A stretch of 64,000 nt of DNA from Adiantum capillus-veneris. Its lineage: Eukaryota; Streptophyta; Polypodiopsida; Polypodiales; Pteridaceae. The translations under genes and the position numbers were made by a program. Location of the stretch: contig CM043958.1 in the NCBI GenBank assembly GCA_014529385.2, positions 125,773,817 through 125,837,816 on the forward strand, written 5' to 3'. The notes under the pieces are model-generated. The model did no database searches. It had not been told where the DNA came from and was given only the letters and a program-made list of their open reading frames with translations. This document shows positions 21,786 through 34,200 of this stretch, piece by piece; the stretch's first letter is position 1, and every line of letters begins with the position of its first letter.

Positions 21786-24451
21786 GTAGTGGAATGTTAG
21801 AAATACTTGCTTCTTGGGTATCAAACCTGATTTTTTTGAGCCAATCGCAATGGTTTTGTTGCCTAGATTCCATGACATATCCCGGGTGATGGGAGCTACT
21901 TGTTCCCATTCTACCCCTCTTTTTGTGTTGTATTGTTTCTTTGTCTCCATGAAAAATTAGATGTGTATACATTGGAGTCCCTACAGCAGCCTCGTGCATT
22001 AGATGGGCCATGTTGGTCGAATTTGGAGTTTGTTGAGATTCAACTCGAGAAAGCAAGGTCTCCATTGTGGGGCCCGCTCCTATTTAACTCCCATTAGTAT
22101 ATCCCAAACACTTTGCACATTGAATATATGAGTTTATAACATGTGTTATAGAGGCATCATACAAGGATATTTTTCTTTTTCCAACTTCACACGCTAACCA
22201 ATTGGCATGCACACTTTATGATAAATTAACATTCGGAATTTGTGACCGCTCCCATGGACTTAGACCAAACTATGAAATTCAAACAAGCATGCATTAAAAT
22301 TTATAAATTTTATGCATGCAAAGTTTATAAATTTTGCTAAAAATAAAAATTGTCATAAAGGTACTTACATCTATTCCAATTCTCCCCCAGTGTGAAATTT
22401 GTTGCTCCCACCATTTAAACCATCTGCTCACTCTTGTGATGCTCTTTGTAGGTAGATGCTGTCTCCACCATTTTGGAATTGAAAGTGCCTTTTGAGATGC
22501 AAGCACAATGGTCTTACAACTCTCCATTCCTCACACATATCAATGTGTTGATTTGTTAGATGTTGATGTATCCACTTTTTAGCATATTTGTGCAGACTCT
22601 GCTCCCAATGAAATAGGCATGACCATTCATGTCCCTCCATGATATTATCTTGCCCGCCATTGAAGACTACTCGAATAGCATTTCAATTTTCACAAGCCTC
22701 ATTAGATATAAAACCTGCAAAGTCAGTTGCATCATGTCCGTACTTTTCCATTGTTGAATTAAGGTTCTCCCAAAAAATAACTTGGGTCTTTGCATCCTCC
22801 TCTTTAGTTTCACATATAGCAATTATCTGCAGTGATCGTATGCTGAAAAATATTCAACATAAATATTTTCACACATCTCTTCTCATATTTAATGAAGAAA
22901 AAATGTATGAGATATTAAATACTTAAAGATTACCTTGGATCATAAACTGAGCATGACAGTGTTGCCCATCCATCTATTCTATGGGTAAAATCAAAATGCA
23001 CCCACTCATTTCTTAAGTCACCAGGTCCAGTTCTTTTCATCCAATTTTCTAGATCAATCCCAGAACTTGGTCCCTTATTGGACATTTTTAATAGGAAGCA
23101 CTTGTCATCCTCTTCGCCCTGTCCAGGAAATCTACTCCCATGGAAAAAAGGAAACATGCACTTTTTCTGAAGCAATAAAATACTATCATATCCATCCCCA
23201 ATAACAACACCTTGACTCTTTCTCTCCTTTGAAACAATTGAAAAAAACCTACATGATGCATCCCAAGAAAGTTAAATCAATAATAGTTCAAAAAATTAAC
23301 AAATTCAAGGAACAAAACTGAGTTTCTCATACCCTTTGGTTTGAACAAGTGGCATCATTTCCTCGAAAAAATAATTGAATTGTCCATTGGATGTAACTTC
23401 AACTTCCTCACCAATCAAGGAGTTAAGCACAGGTTGTTGCGCCACCAACATTTGATTTTTTCTTGGGCCACCCTTTTCAATTTTTAGTACTTCTCCTACC
23501 AGTTTCCGCACTCTTGCAATAGCAGCCCTGGAGGTTCCTGCCTTAACATTATGACAATGTTTACCAACATGTATTTCCGGTCACGACACTGTACCATCTC
23601 TAGGCAGAACATAATACATTTTGCAGGGACAAGCAGCAACACAAGTAACAACCTTTTGACAATAATGACAAGTTATTATTGTTTTCCCTTCCATTGTAAG
23701 ATAGTCCTTCTTGACCTTCTGTCCAAATATCCATGAAAATCTCTACTATTAAATTCTTATTCTTTAATATAATGAGGACATGTTGAAAAATTGCATTGCG
23801 TGCATCCCAAACAATGGCTTAGACGAACTGTGCATGTTATCACCATGGTTGTAAGTGATGGGCAAATCCACAAGTGACCACAAAGCATTGTTACATCCCT
23901 GCCATTTGTTTTGTTTTATCTTGAGTTGTAGGCAACTCAAAGCACAAATTTCCATCATAATGTTGTGAAAGTTCAACAACTTGCAAAAGAGATCCACATA
24001 ATGTTAATATATCGTTTAACTTTTTTTCCCCTGGATTTTGTTGAATTTAAATGATGCTTGATTGAGTTTTGAGGTGTCCTATATCGTCACCGCTACTTTC
24101 AAGATGCACAATGATTAAAACCTCTTCAGATATCTCTTTATCATTTTATTTCTCACTGTCAAATATCTATATAAATGTGTCTAAATGAAACAACTCAAAC
24201 AAGGTTGACAAAGATCCATCTATTAAGAAATGTTGATGACCTTCAACATCCCACTGTGGTTGCAATAAGACCTTTTTTAGGCCACAATCACTTTCAATAA
24301 GAGAAGATAGTGATTGAAAAAGGCAAGATGGAGGCAGCAAACTCTGCAAATAGTAAGCACTAAGAAACAATGACTTTCCCCTTAACTGAATGTTGTGGTT
24401 GACTATCTGACCACCAACCTTCCAAGTTATTGTCTCTTTAATGTTGGACAT
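21786..24451 (-). pseudogene. Transposase-like gene with CCHH zinc-binding domain, decayed
   Basis: Minus strand. A possible first exon lies at 24451-24167 and another block at 23997-23764 (NNALWSLVDLPITYNHGDNMH). Near 23690-23540 there is a cysteine/histidine module: CHYC, then CVAACPC, then MYYVLPRDGTVS and IHVGKHCHN. This resembles the WRKY/GCM1-type zinc fingers of some Mutator-like transposases. Downstream blocks are 23511-23305, 23175-22930 (GDLRNEWVHFDF) and 22720-22430 (ATDFAGFISNEA, CLFHWEQSLHKYAKKWI); the last resembles the D...H/C-rich end of a DDE transposase core. GT-AG introns are plausible between blocks (GTAATCTTT near 22935). A TGA sits inside the zinc module. The MULE assignment is inference from motifs only. 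Chromovirus A splits it from 12148-12893. Confidence 0.5.
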
Positions 24452-25175
24452 ATTATCTCAAGCAAAAGATTACAGGGTGGAGATGCGAGAAAACTGTGGT
24501 GGGTTAAGTCAAGGTGGTGAAGGTTAATGAAAATGGTGAAGGTTAATGAAAGTGATCAAGGTTAATTTAAGTGAAAGATTGACACGTAAACAAAAAGACC
24601 CATGGATTTTGTGTGTAAGACAGTTGCATAAGATATTGTGCATTAACACAGACGGCTCAAAGAATAATGAAAATCATAATTAAAGAAGTGCATTTAAACT
24701 GGCTAGTGCGTCATTTATTATATGACGATTTTGAATGTATGTGCATTCAAATTGGTAAATTATAATTTTCAAATATGTACAATCTATTATTTGGTGCTTG
24801 CCTGTGGAATTTGTCATCAAATTTGACGGGCCATTTAACTTCTAAATGGTGGTTCAAGAACTACATTTAATGCAGTCTAATAGTGCCTCCATCTTGTGTG
24901 TGTGTGTGTGTAATTAACATAGAATTTTTTTATATTAAGTTATATATATTTCTCCATCTTGTGTGTGTGTGTGTATATATATATATGTATATGATTGAGT
25001 GTGTGTAAAAAACGTAGCATTTTCTAGAGTTAAGTTATATATATGCCTCCATCTTGTGTGTGTGTGTGTGTGTGTGTTATATGCCTCCATCTTGTGTATG
25101 TGTGTGTGTGTGTGTGTGTAAACAACGTAACATTTTTTTAAGTTAAGTTATATATATGCATCCATCTTGTGTGTG

Positions 25176-25210
<35 letters not shown>

Positions 25211-25340
25211 ATTTATGTGTGTGTCTATGTGTGTGTGTGTGTATGTATTTATGACTGTGTGTGTGTTTATGTTACATACACAACATAGCATTTTTACTAT
25301 ATGTTTATTTATTTCAAATAATAGCTTGGTATAGAATTGT
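24452..25340. repeat. AT-rich spacer with repeated GT microsatellites
   Basis: No gene. The phrase CTCCATCTTGTGTGTGTG, with a variable GT tract and often TAAGTTATATAT before it, occurs about five times between 24889 and 25180. This is a tandem array whose unit itself holds a microsatellite. Confidence 0.7.
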
Positions 25341-25466
25341 TTATATGTTGGTTTAATGTATATATTTTAGAAATGAGATTGAAATGAAAGTTGAGTGAAG
25401 GGAAAGTGAAGGAGATTCTTTTGCTATGAAGAAGAAGAAGGAGTAGAAGAAGAAAAGATACACATC

Positions 25467-25497
<31 letters not shown>

Positions 25498-26050
25498 GTC
25501 GCATGTGCAAGTCGGATTTGCCGGAGGAGCTCCATTGGAGCTCCCCCATGCCTTTCAAGGCATTTGGGAGCTCCAATGGAGCGCCAATGGGCGAACATAT
25601 ATGCATACACACACACCCACACATTTGCATTCACACACAACCACACAGTAACACATGGCACAAACACACACACAATCATGCATACACACACACATTATAC
25701 TTGCATACATGCACACACACAGTGACTATCATTCACACACACACACACACACACATTAAACTGGCATACACACACACTTAGTAACAATCATGCATTCACA
25801 CACATCAACACACTTGCACACATGGCACAAGCACACCCACAATCATGCATACACGCACACTTACATTACACTTGCAAATACACACATACAGTAACAATCA
25901 TGCATACAAATACACACATATACACACTTGCATTCACACACAACAACACACTTACAATGATGCATTTGCATATTACACAATCAAGCACAAATAAACTCTT
26001 TGTAGTACACACAAAGACACAAACATACTCACACTTGTTGTAGAGCAAAG
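25341..26050. repeat. CA/GT microsatellite cluster
   Basis: A (GT)14 tract at about 25469-25496 is followed by roughly 500 bp dominated by ACACAC with interspersed TTGCATTCACA and AATCATGCATACA phrases. Long open frames on both strands here are composition artefacts. Confidence 0.8.
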
Positions 26051-26226
26051 CTAAACAAATGTCGAAGTGGATTTATATTGACACATATTGAAGTGGATTT
26101 GTATTTGTTTCTTGTCCTCGTGAGGAAGTTTAGAATGGTATTTTTTTTAATTTGCATTTTACGTCGTTATGCTGCCGAAATTTTAAAGTTTCTATTGCAT
26201 TGTCGTTGCTAAGAATATTGGTTTGT
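26051..26226. other. Spacer before element C
   Basis: Nothing recognised except that the last five bases, TTTGT, nearly match TTTAT after the far LTR of element C. Confidence 0.4.
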
Positions 26227-26710
26227 TGTAAGGTTTCCAGTTTTTGAAACCTTAAAGATTGTATAAAGCTTAATCAAATAGATATGATTATGAAAAAATC
26301 AATGTAAAATTGTCCGACCGTGGCAAAAATTGGTATTTTTGGAATCTTAAGCACAGCAAACCCCGGGCTAGAAATTTTCAGAACAGAATTCTGATAAAAT
26401 CTAGAAAAGTTACAGGCTCTGAAAGGTTACATAATGAATTTAATTAGTTAAGTAAAATTGGATGGTTTCAGTAATTATTATTAATATAGACTTTCTTATC
26501 CTAAGGTTCTAGAAATTATTGATATTTCCAATTTTCATCATTAAAAATCAATGAAATTAGTAAAAATTGATTCTGGAAGCTAGGGGGGCTGTGTGGAGCT
26601 GTGGGGAACCTGCCCGGGACTAGATTTAGCAGCAAAGGACGTTTTTGGAGCTGTAGGGCTGCTTGGGATGCAAGTTACTGCCATTTTCCAGCCTGTGAGT
26701 ACCCAGAAAC

Positions 26711-26720
26711 CTATAAATAT
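26711..26720 (+). promoter_or_regulatory. TATA box in LTR of element C
   Basis: CTATAAATAT is conserved in both LTRs (also 31731-31740) about 485 bp from the LTR start, in a well-conserved GC-richer block. It is the likely core promoter of the element. Confidence 0.5.
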
Positions 26721-26999
26721 GACCCTTGCTTCACAATTTCGGACAAACTCGGAGCCTTGGCATACTTTAACCTAGTTTTTTAATAAATTAAAGATTAATC
26801 CTATGTATACTCAAAAATTATCTCTTAATTAAATATTCTCTGCTGATTATTGTGATTAAGCTTAGGGATATTAAGCAAACTAATTATTATATCATATTAG
26901 GGCTGAAATTATCCATTTTAACCATAAATTAATGGGAATTATACTAATTAAATTTAGATTAAGTTGAGATAATTATCAAAGCTGTGTTAGATTGTCTCT

Positions 27000-28000
27000 A
27001 AGCTAGGAAAATTATCTTATAATTTTCTGAGTAATTTTCATAATTAATTAAGCATAATTACATTGTTTTTTAGAGAAAAATAAAGTGGAAAATAATCAAT
27101 TCGATTCAATGTTTTAAGATAAGGTTAATCACATATTAGAAAACCCATGAAAATTATGTTAACCTCAGATAAATAGTTTATCCAATTATCTTAACAGAAT
27201 TACATTGTTTTTAGTACAAATTAAAAGGGGAAAATACCAAATTGACTCAAAAGGCTTTAAGATAATTATCAAAGGTTAATCATATCTTAGAGAAACCATG
27301 AATATTATTTTAATCTTAGATAATTAGTTTACCTTATTATCTTAACAAAATTACACTATTTTTAGGAGAAAATAAAAGGGGGAAAATAGTAAAATAATCC
27401 CAAATTCTTTGGGAGAATTATGAAAGGTAAATCACATCTAAAGTAATCTGTGATAATTATCTTAACCACAGATAATTATTTTAGATAATTATCCCAGTAG
27501 AAAACCACGATTATTGAGGGTAAATTAAAGGGAAAAATTAGTAAATCATGTGGTATTACTACATGCTATTTATCCAAACTATTTTACAGGATAAAGAGGT
27601 GGTGATAATTATGTCAAGGCTAGGAAAGTAGTATAGATATTTATCTAAGTCAAATTATACTAATTCTAGCTAAAACTAAAGAGGGAAATTAATAAATCAT
27701 GCTATATGATTACATGATATTTATTAGAGATAGATCACATAAGGAAAAGGCCGTGATAATTATGTCAAGGTTAGAAACTTAGTATAGATATTTATTTAAG
27801 TCAAAATATACTAATTCTGGCTGAAATTTAAAGGGAAAAATTAGTAAACCATGTTATATGATTACATTCTATTTATCAGAGTTAGCTTACATAATAAAGA
27901 GGTTGTGATAATTATGTCAAGGTTAGAAAAGTAGTATAAATATTTATTTAAGTCAAATTAGCCTAATTTAAGCTAAAAAGTGAAGATAGAAATTATATAA
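27000..28000 (+). repeat. ~150-bp tandem repeats within the LTR of C
   Basis: The anchor GATAATTATGTCAAGG or its variant recurs at about 27146, 27297, 27447, 27602, 27752 and 27906, a spacing of 150-155 bp. Units share AATTAGTAAA, a TATTTATC/TTATCTTA block and TTAAAGGGGGAAA. The same series is present in the second LTR at about 32276-33023, so it predates the insertion. Confidence 0.75.
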
Positions 28001-29677
28001 TTAAGTTGGAAAAAAATATATAATTACTAGACGTCAAAAATATCATTATCTACTTGTGATAGATATACCATAGTTAATTAATGCGATTAGGAAATTATAA
28101 TTGACCAAAAGTCCTATTTTTAGCAGTAGGTTTCTTAAAATTAATAGATTTTACGGTCAAAAGTTTTTAGGAAAATTATATTAAGTGTAAACCTGCAATA
28201 TAAAGTTGAGGAAATGAAATCTTTAAGGGAAAATATATAGAATAAATATTAAGCTCAAAATAAGCAGATTCCAAGATTAAAATTCCATGGGAAAATTAGG
28301 AAAAAGATATACAAAATTATAAGAAAATTAGGATATCTTAGAAAACCCTTAGGAAAGCTGTGGAAAAATTTATCATGCCTATATAGGAAAATAAGAAATT
28401 ATCAAGTCAAACTAGAGCCTATATAAGAAAATAAGAAACTAGAGAGTCGAAGGACAATGAAGCTGGGCCTAGTAGTAAACCTACGGAAGAGAGTCTGTAG
28501 GCGCAAGCGCAGCAACAGATGGCCGATCAATCCCAGGTGGGTTTTTTATTATTCAATTAAGTCTTTAAATAGTTTAAGTTCTTTTATAAGTTAGCATTGC
28601 ATACGTAAGGAGTGAGTAAGAATAAGAAAAGGAATAATTGACCAAAAATGGAGGGTAACTTCCAACGTGCATTGTTTATAATGTAGGAAAGAATTGTTTG
28701 GGTTAAAATTGGTTGAATTAGGAAAGATATGATTGATCATTCTTAAGACAGCTTGTCTCAAGACACCCCCGACTCCTTGGTATAAATTGATAATTATGAT
28801 GGCTTTCTAGCCACGGATAAGTCGGTTACCCCCATGAACGTTGAGTTTCTACTCCGTATCATGTCTTGATGTTTCTACATAAGTTAGGATACTGTTTTTT
28901 TATCCTAGGGGAGCCGTCCGGTTGTATGGGCAACTGTTTTGGTGTATGGGCACCCGGAACCTTGGGTGGGGGTTTATCCACTCCTGATTGTGAATAAGGA
29001 ATGGGTCCCCTTTTTTTCACCCTTAGGTGATCTTGAGACAAGAAGACTATTGGTCATGGTTATTATGGACAATGTTTTGATTGACAGTACCCTGTCTTAT
29101 GTTTAGAGATGTCTGTTTGCTAAAAGAATGTTTTCAATACTGTTTTCAAGGGTTGTTTTAATAAAATCCTGTTATGAAGAATAAAAGGAATCATTATTTT
29201 AATTGTGATAAGAATGTGGTAGTAATTAAATAACAAAAGAATCATGTGTGAGTGCAGGGTGGTAAGTGGGGATTGACTAAGGTGTCAATCATGGACGGGT
29301 AGACGTGATTAGTCAAGTAACTATCCATCCTTGCGCACTAAAATGTTTAGAAAACTTTTTCACTTGGAAGAGGAGTTCACCAGCGGCTGTGTCCTCACAT
29401 CTGTTAGGGAAAAAAGCGTTGGTTGAGGATACCTTAGCCCAATTGTGGCATTTATAGGGCCGAAATAGTTTTTTTTTGGACTTTTAAATACGTTGTCCCG
29501 TTTTCGCTGCGAAACAGGGCTAGGTCTTCTTCTAAGGCTATAAACCCAAGCCATTATCAATGGTAAAGATCTATTCCTTCGATTTTTCTTATTTAGAGAC
29601 TTTAATTTTTTATCATACCTAGAGACCTGTCAAGGATCCTATCACGATCTCTGTATTGGCGGGTTGGGGATCTCACA

Positions 29678-31243
29678 AGTGGTATCAGAGCGTGTGTTAA
29701 TTAAAGTCTTGGACCTAGAGAAAAGTTTAAGGTATTAAGTTGAAACAAGTGATCTCTGACAAATTCAAATTAAAGGCATATTTAATTGAAAAGAGGGGGA
29801 GAAAGAAAGAGAGAGAATTATCCCCATCTTTGGAGGAAGATTTCCATCAGGCCTACTACAAATCCATGGATTTTAACACTAGGTTTATGAGAGCTTGCCT
29901 ATCCCGACACTATTTAATGCGAAAAAGCGTGATGAAATGGCAAGAGATTTTCTCCTTCCACTTGGAGGACGAGCTGGTCAGGATCCGATGGAATTTTCTT
30001 CATCGATGCGGGAGAGTTAGAAGGTTTAGAACTAAATATAAAGAGACTCAAATGGGCCGAAGATCTTCAAGTGATTGAAGTATACTTTTTCATTGGAACG
30101 GTGAATCCAGAGGAAACCCTTGTAATAGGTGATGCCCAAGTATCACAAAATCATTGGGTGTTTGATCAAGTGTCTAAAGTAATCTATTGAGGTAGAATTA
30201 GACCCATAGGTGTAGGCCCTAGTTTTAATGGACCAAAAGATGTTGTATATTTTGATCCTATATCTGATCCACCCAAAGTCCACAAGATTCTAGTATAGGG
30301 TTGTCGTCACCCTTGTACATAGTAGGAAGAGCAAGAGGAGAAAAATCTTATGCAATCATGGGAGAACCAACCTTATGAGTGAGGAAGATAAAAGAGCCAC
30401 TCGCTTGGCTACAATTAGCAATCCTAGAGTTTTGTAAACCACTATAAATCAACAATGTAAAACTTTGAGCTACTTATATATTAAAATGACATACATGATT
30501 TTCTTTTCCAAAATTACTTAAGGAATTTAAAGTTAAGTTAGCATTCAATCAAGAAATTAAGGGTTGATCTAGCAATTGCGTCAGAGAAAAGAATTTGAAT
30601 CTTGAGAATGAGATAGTTATCAAGAAACCAACTCACATTCTTTGTTCACACGATAGCCTTCCTTGGAAAATGACCTAGATATGAAAGTATTAAGGTACGA
30701 GACTAGGAAGCCGAAAAAAACTTTTGGTATGATACTTCTTAAAACCCTTTACATATTGTTGGTCAACCAGGTTGGAGCACAGAGGGAGTACCTTTGGTGC
30801 AATGGTGGAAGCTTGTGCCGAACGCAGATTGCTCAGAATGGCAAGAACACGCCGAGCATGTTCAGATTGGCAAAGCTGAAATACATGATACTTGTCAAAC
30901 GTTGATTGCTCTAAATGGTCAGTTAGACCGAGCACATTCATGCTGACAAAGTGGATAAATGGATCTTTTATAGAATGGATTTAATCTGGTTTTTGAGATG
31001 ATACAAATGGTTTGTAAAGGTTTTTAAGATGGGCTCAACACTAAGAGTTTCTTCAGGAAGAATTGGCTAGCAAGTAACTCCAACCAAAAACTAAAAATAA
31101 CTTTTAGAGTAATCAGTAACATTTGGTAAACTGGAAAGAATATCCCTTCAAAGATGCCACTTGAGAGGATGAATTTCTCTTCTCAAAGATTTTCCCAATT
31201 TCGGTTGAAATGAGGGCATCTCAAATTCTTAAGTTGGGGTGAT
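29678..31243 (+). other. Internal domain of element C with unrecognised coding remnant
   Basis: After the primer site (29680-29692) a frame at 29740-30078 encodes a basic protein (RGRKKERELSPSLEEDFHQA..., WQEIFSFHLEDELVRIRWNF). A second frame continues over about 30050-30298 with one internal TGA and reads coherently (VIEVYFFIGTVNPEETLVIG; GPSFNGPKDVVYFDPISD). I recognise no domain. The codons look protein-like rather than random, so this could be an old non-canonical gag or a captured gene piece. The remainder up to the polypurine tract (31231-31243) is non-coding. Confidence 0.45.
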
Positions 31244-34200
31244 TGTAAGGTTTCCAGTTTCTAAAACCTCAAAGATTGTATAAAGCTTAATCAAACTGAT
31301 ATGATTATTGAAAAAGCAATGTAGAATTGTCCGACCGTAGCAATAATTGGTATTTTGGGAATCTTAAGCACAACAAACCCCGGGCTAGAAATTTTGAGAA
31401 CATAATTCCGATAAAATCTGGAAAAATTATAAGCTCTGAAAGGTTACACTATGAATTTAATTAATTAAGTAAAATTGGATGGTTTCAGTAATAATTATTA
31501 ATAAAGACTTTCTTATCTTAAGGTTCTAGAAATTACTGATCATATTTTCAATTTTCATCATTAAAAATCAATGAAATTAGTAAAAATTGATTCTGGAAGC
31601 TAGGGGGGCTGTGTGGAGCTGTAAGGAGCTTGCCCGGGACTAGATTTAGCAACAGGGGACGTTTTTGGAGCTGTAGGGGTGCTTGGGATGCAAGTTACTG
31701 CTATTTTCCAGCCTGTGAGTGCCCAAAAACCTATAAATATGAACCTTGCTTCACAATTTCGGACAGACTCGGAGCCTTGGTACACTCTCTCTCATCTAGA
31801 GAGACCGCTACGCAAAAATCACTAGAGATCAAGCTCTAGTTGGTTAATTAAACGGTAATTAGTCTAATCCTTCTGAATTAGCAAAGCTAGGTTAACCTAT
31901 TTTCTAAGTCCTATGTATACTCAAAAATTCTCTCTTAATTAAATATTCTCTACTGATTATTGTGATTAATCTTAGGGATGTTAAGAAAATTAATTATTAT
32001 ATCATAATAGGGCTGAAATTATCCATTTTAACCATAAATTAATGGGAATTATACTAATTAAGTTTAGATTAAGTTGAGATAATTATCAAAGATGTGTTAA
32101 ACTATCTTTAAGCTAGGAAAATTATAAGATAATTTTCTGAGTAACTTTCATAAATAATTAAGCAGAATTACACTGTCTTTTAAAGAAAAATAAAGGGAAA
32201 AATAATCAAATCAATTTAAAATGTTTTAAGATAATTATCAGAGTTTAATCACATCTTATAAAACCCGTGATAGTTATGTTAACCTCAGATAATTAGTTTA
32301 TCCAATTATCTTAGCAAAATTACACTGTTTTTAGGACAAATTAAAAGGGAGAATACCAAATTGACTCAAAATACTTTAAGATAATTATCAAAGGTTAATC
32401 ATATCTTAGGGAAACCATGATAATTATTTTAATCTCAGATAATTAGTTTACCTTATTATTTAATAAAATTACACTATTTTTAGGATAAAATAAAAGGGGG
32501 AAAATAGTAAACTAATTCCAAATGTTTTGAAATAATTATCAGAGGTAAATCACATCTTAAGTAACCTGTGATAATTATCTTAACCACAGGTAATTATTTT
32601 AGATAATTATTCTAGTAAAAAACCACTATTATTGAGGTTAAATTAAAGGGGGAAATTAGTAAATCATGTTATATGATTACATGCTATTTATCAGAACTAG
32701 ATTATAAAATAAAGAGGCCATGATAATTATGTTAAGGTTAGAAAAGTAGTATAGATATTTATCTAAGTCAAATTATACTAATTCTAGCTAAAAACTAAAG
32801 AGAGAAATTAATAAATCATGCTATATGATTACATGCTATTTAACAGAGCTAGATTACATGATGAAAAGGCCGGAATAATTATGTGAAGGTTAGAAACTTA
32901 GTATAGATATTTATTTAAGTCAAAATATACTAATTCTGGATTAAATTTAAAGGGGGAAATTAGTAAATCATGTTATATGATTACATTCTATTTATCAGAG
33001 TTATCTTACATAATAAATAAGTCGTGATAATTATGCCAAGGTTAGAAAATTAGTATAAATATTTATTTAAGTGAAATTAGCCTAATTTAAGCTAAAAATT
33101 AAATATGGAAATTATACAGTTAAGTTAGAAAATAAAAATATAATTGCCAAAGGTCAAAAATATGCTTATCTACGTGTGATAAATATACCATAGTTAATTA
33201 ATGAGGTTAGAAAATTATAATTGACCAAAAGTCCTATTTTTAGCAGAAGATTAATTAAAGTAAATAGATTTTGCGGTCAAAAGGTTTTAGGAAAATTATA
33301 GTAAGTGTAAACCTGCGATATAAAGTTGAGGAAATGAAATCTTTGAGGGAAAATATATAGAATAAATATTAAGCTCAAAATAAGTAGATTCCAAGATTAA
33401 ACTTCGATGGGAAAATTAGGCAAAAGATATACAAAATTATAAGAAAATTAGGATACTTAGAAAACCCTTAGGGAAGCTGTGGAAAAAGTTATCATGCCTA
33501 TATAGGAAAATATGAAATTATCAGGTCAAGAATTTACCAATTAAGACTATAAATTTAACCTAGATTTGGGTAAAATTGGATACAAAGGTTAAGTCTAGCT
33601 TTCGGATTATTTACCTAATGATTAGACGTCCTTTTTATAAGGATAAGAAGGTATGGCACCTAAAAGGACCCGAGAAAATCCTACATCTGATGATGAGGAC
33701 GTAGCTCCAAAACGAACTAGAGCGTCGAACGACGATGAAGCTGGGCCTAGTAGTAGGCCTACGGAAGAGAGTCTGCAGATGCCAGCGCAGCAGTAGATGG
33801 CCGATCAATCCCAGGTGGGTTTTTGATTATTCAATTAAGTCTTTAAATAGTTTAAGTTTTTTTATAAGTTAGCATTGCATACGTAAGGAGTGAGTAACAA
33901 TAAGAAAAGGAATAATTGACCAAAAACGGAGGGTAACTTCCAATGTGCATAGTTTATAATGTAGGAAAGAATTGTTTGAGTTAAAATTGGTTGAATTAGG
34001 AAAGATATGATTGATGATCCTTAAGACAGCTTGTCTCAAGACACCTCCGACTCCTTGGTATAAATTGATGATTATGATGGCTTTCTAGCCACGTATAAGT
34101 CGGTTACCCCCATGAAGGTTGAGTTTCTACTCTCTGTCATGTCTTGATGTTTCTACATAAGTTAGGATACCATTTTTTTATCCTAGGGGAGCTGCCCGGT

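Larger units (their letters stand above)
26227..29677 (+). repeat. 5' LTR of element C
   Basis: 3451 bp, AT-rich, TG...CA. It has a TATA box CTATAAATAT at 26711-26720 and about six tandem units of ~150 bp between about 27000 and 28000. Relative to the other LTR it lacks about 100 bp after the TATA region and a block around 28420. Confidence 0.85.

Noticed and set aside
25353-26048. Several His/Thr- and Cys/Val-rich frames
   Set aside because: They are translations of CA/GT microsatellites.
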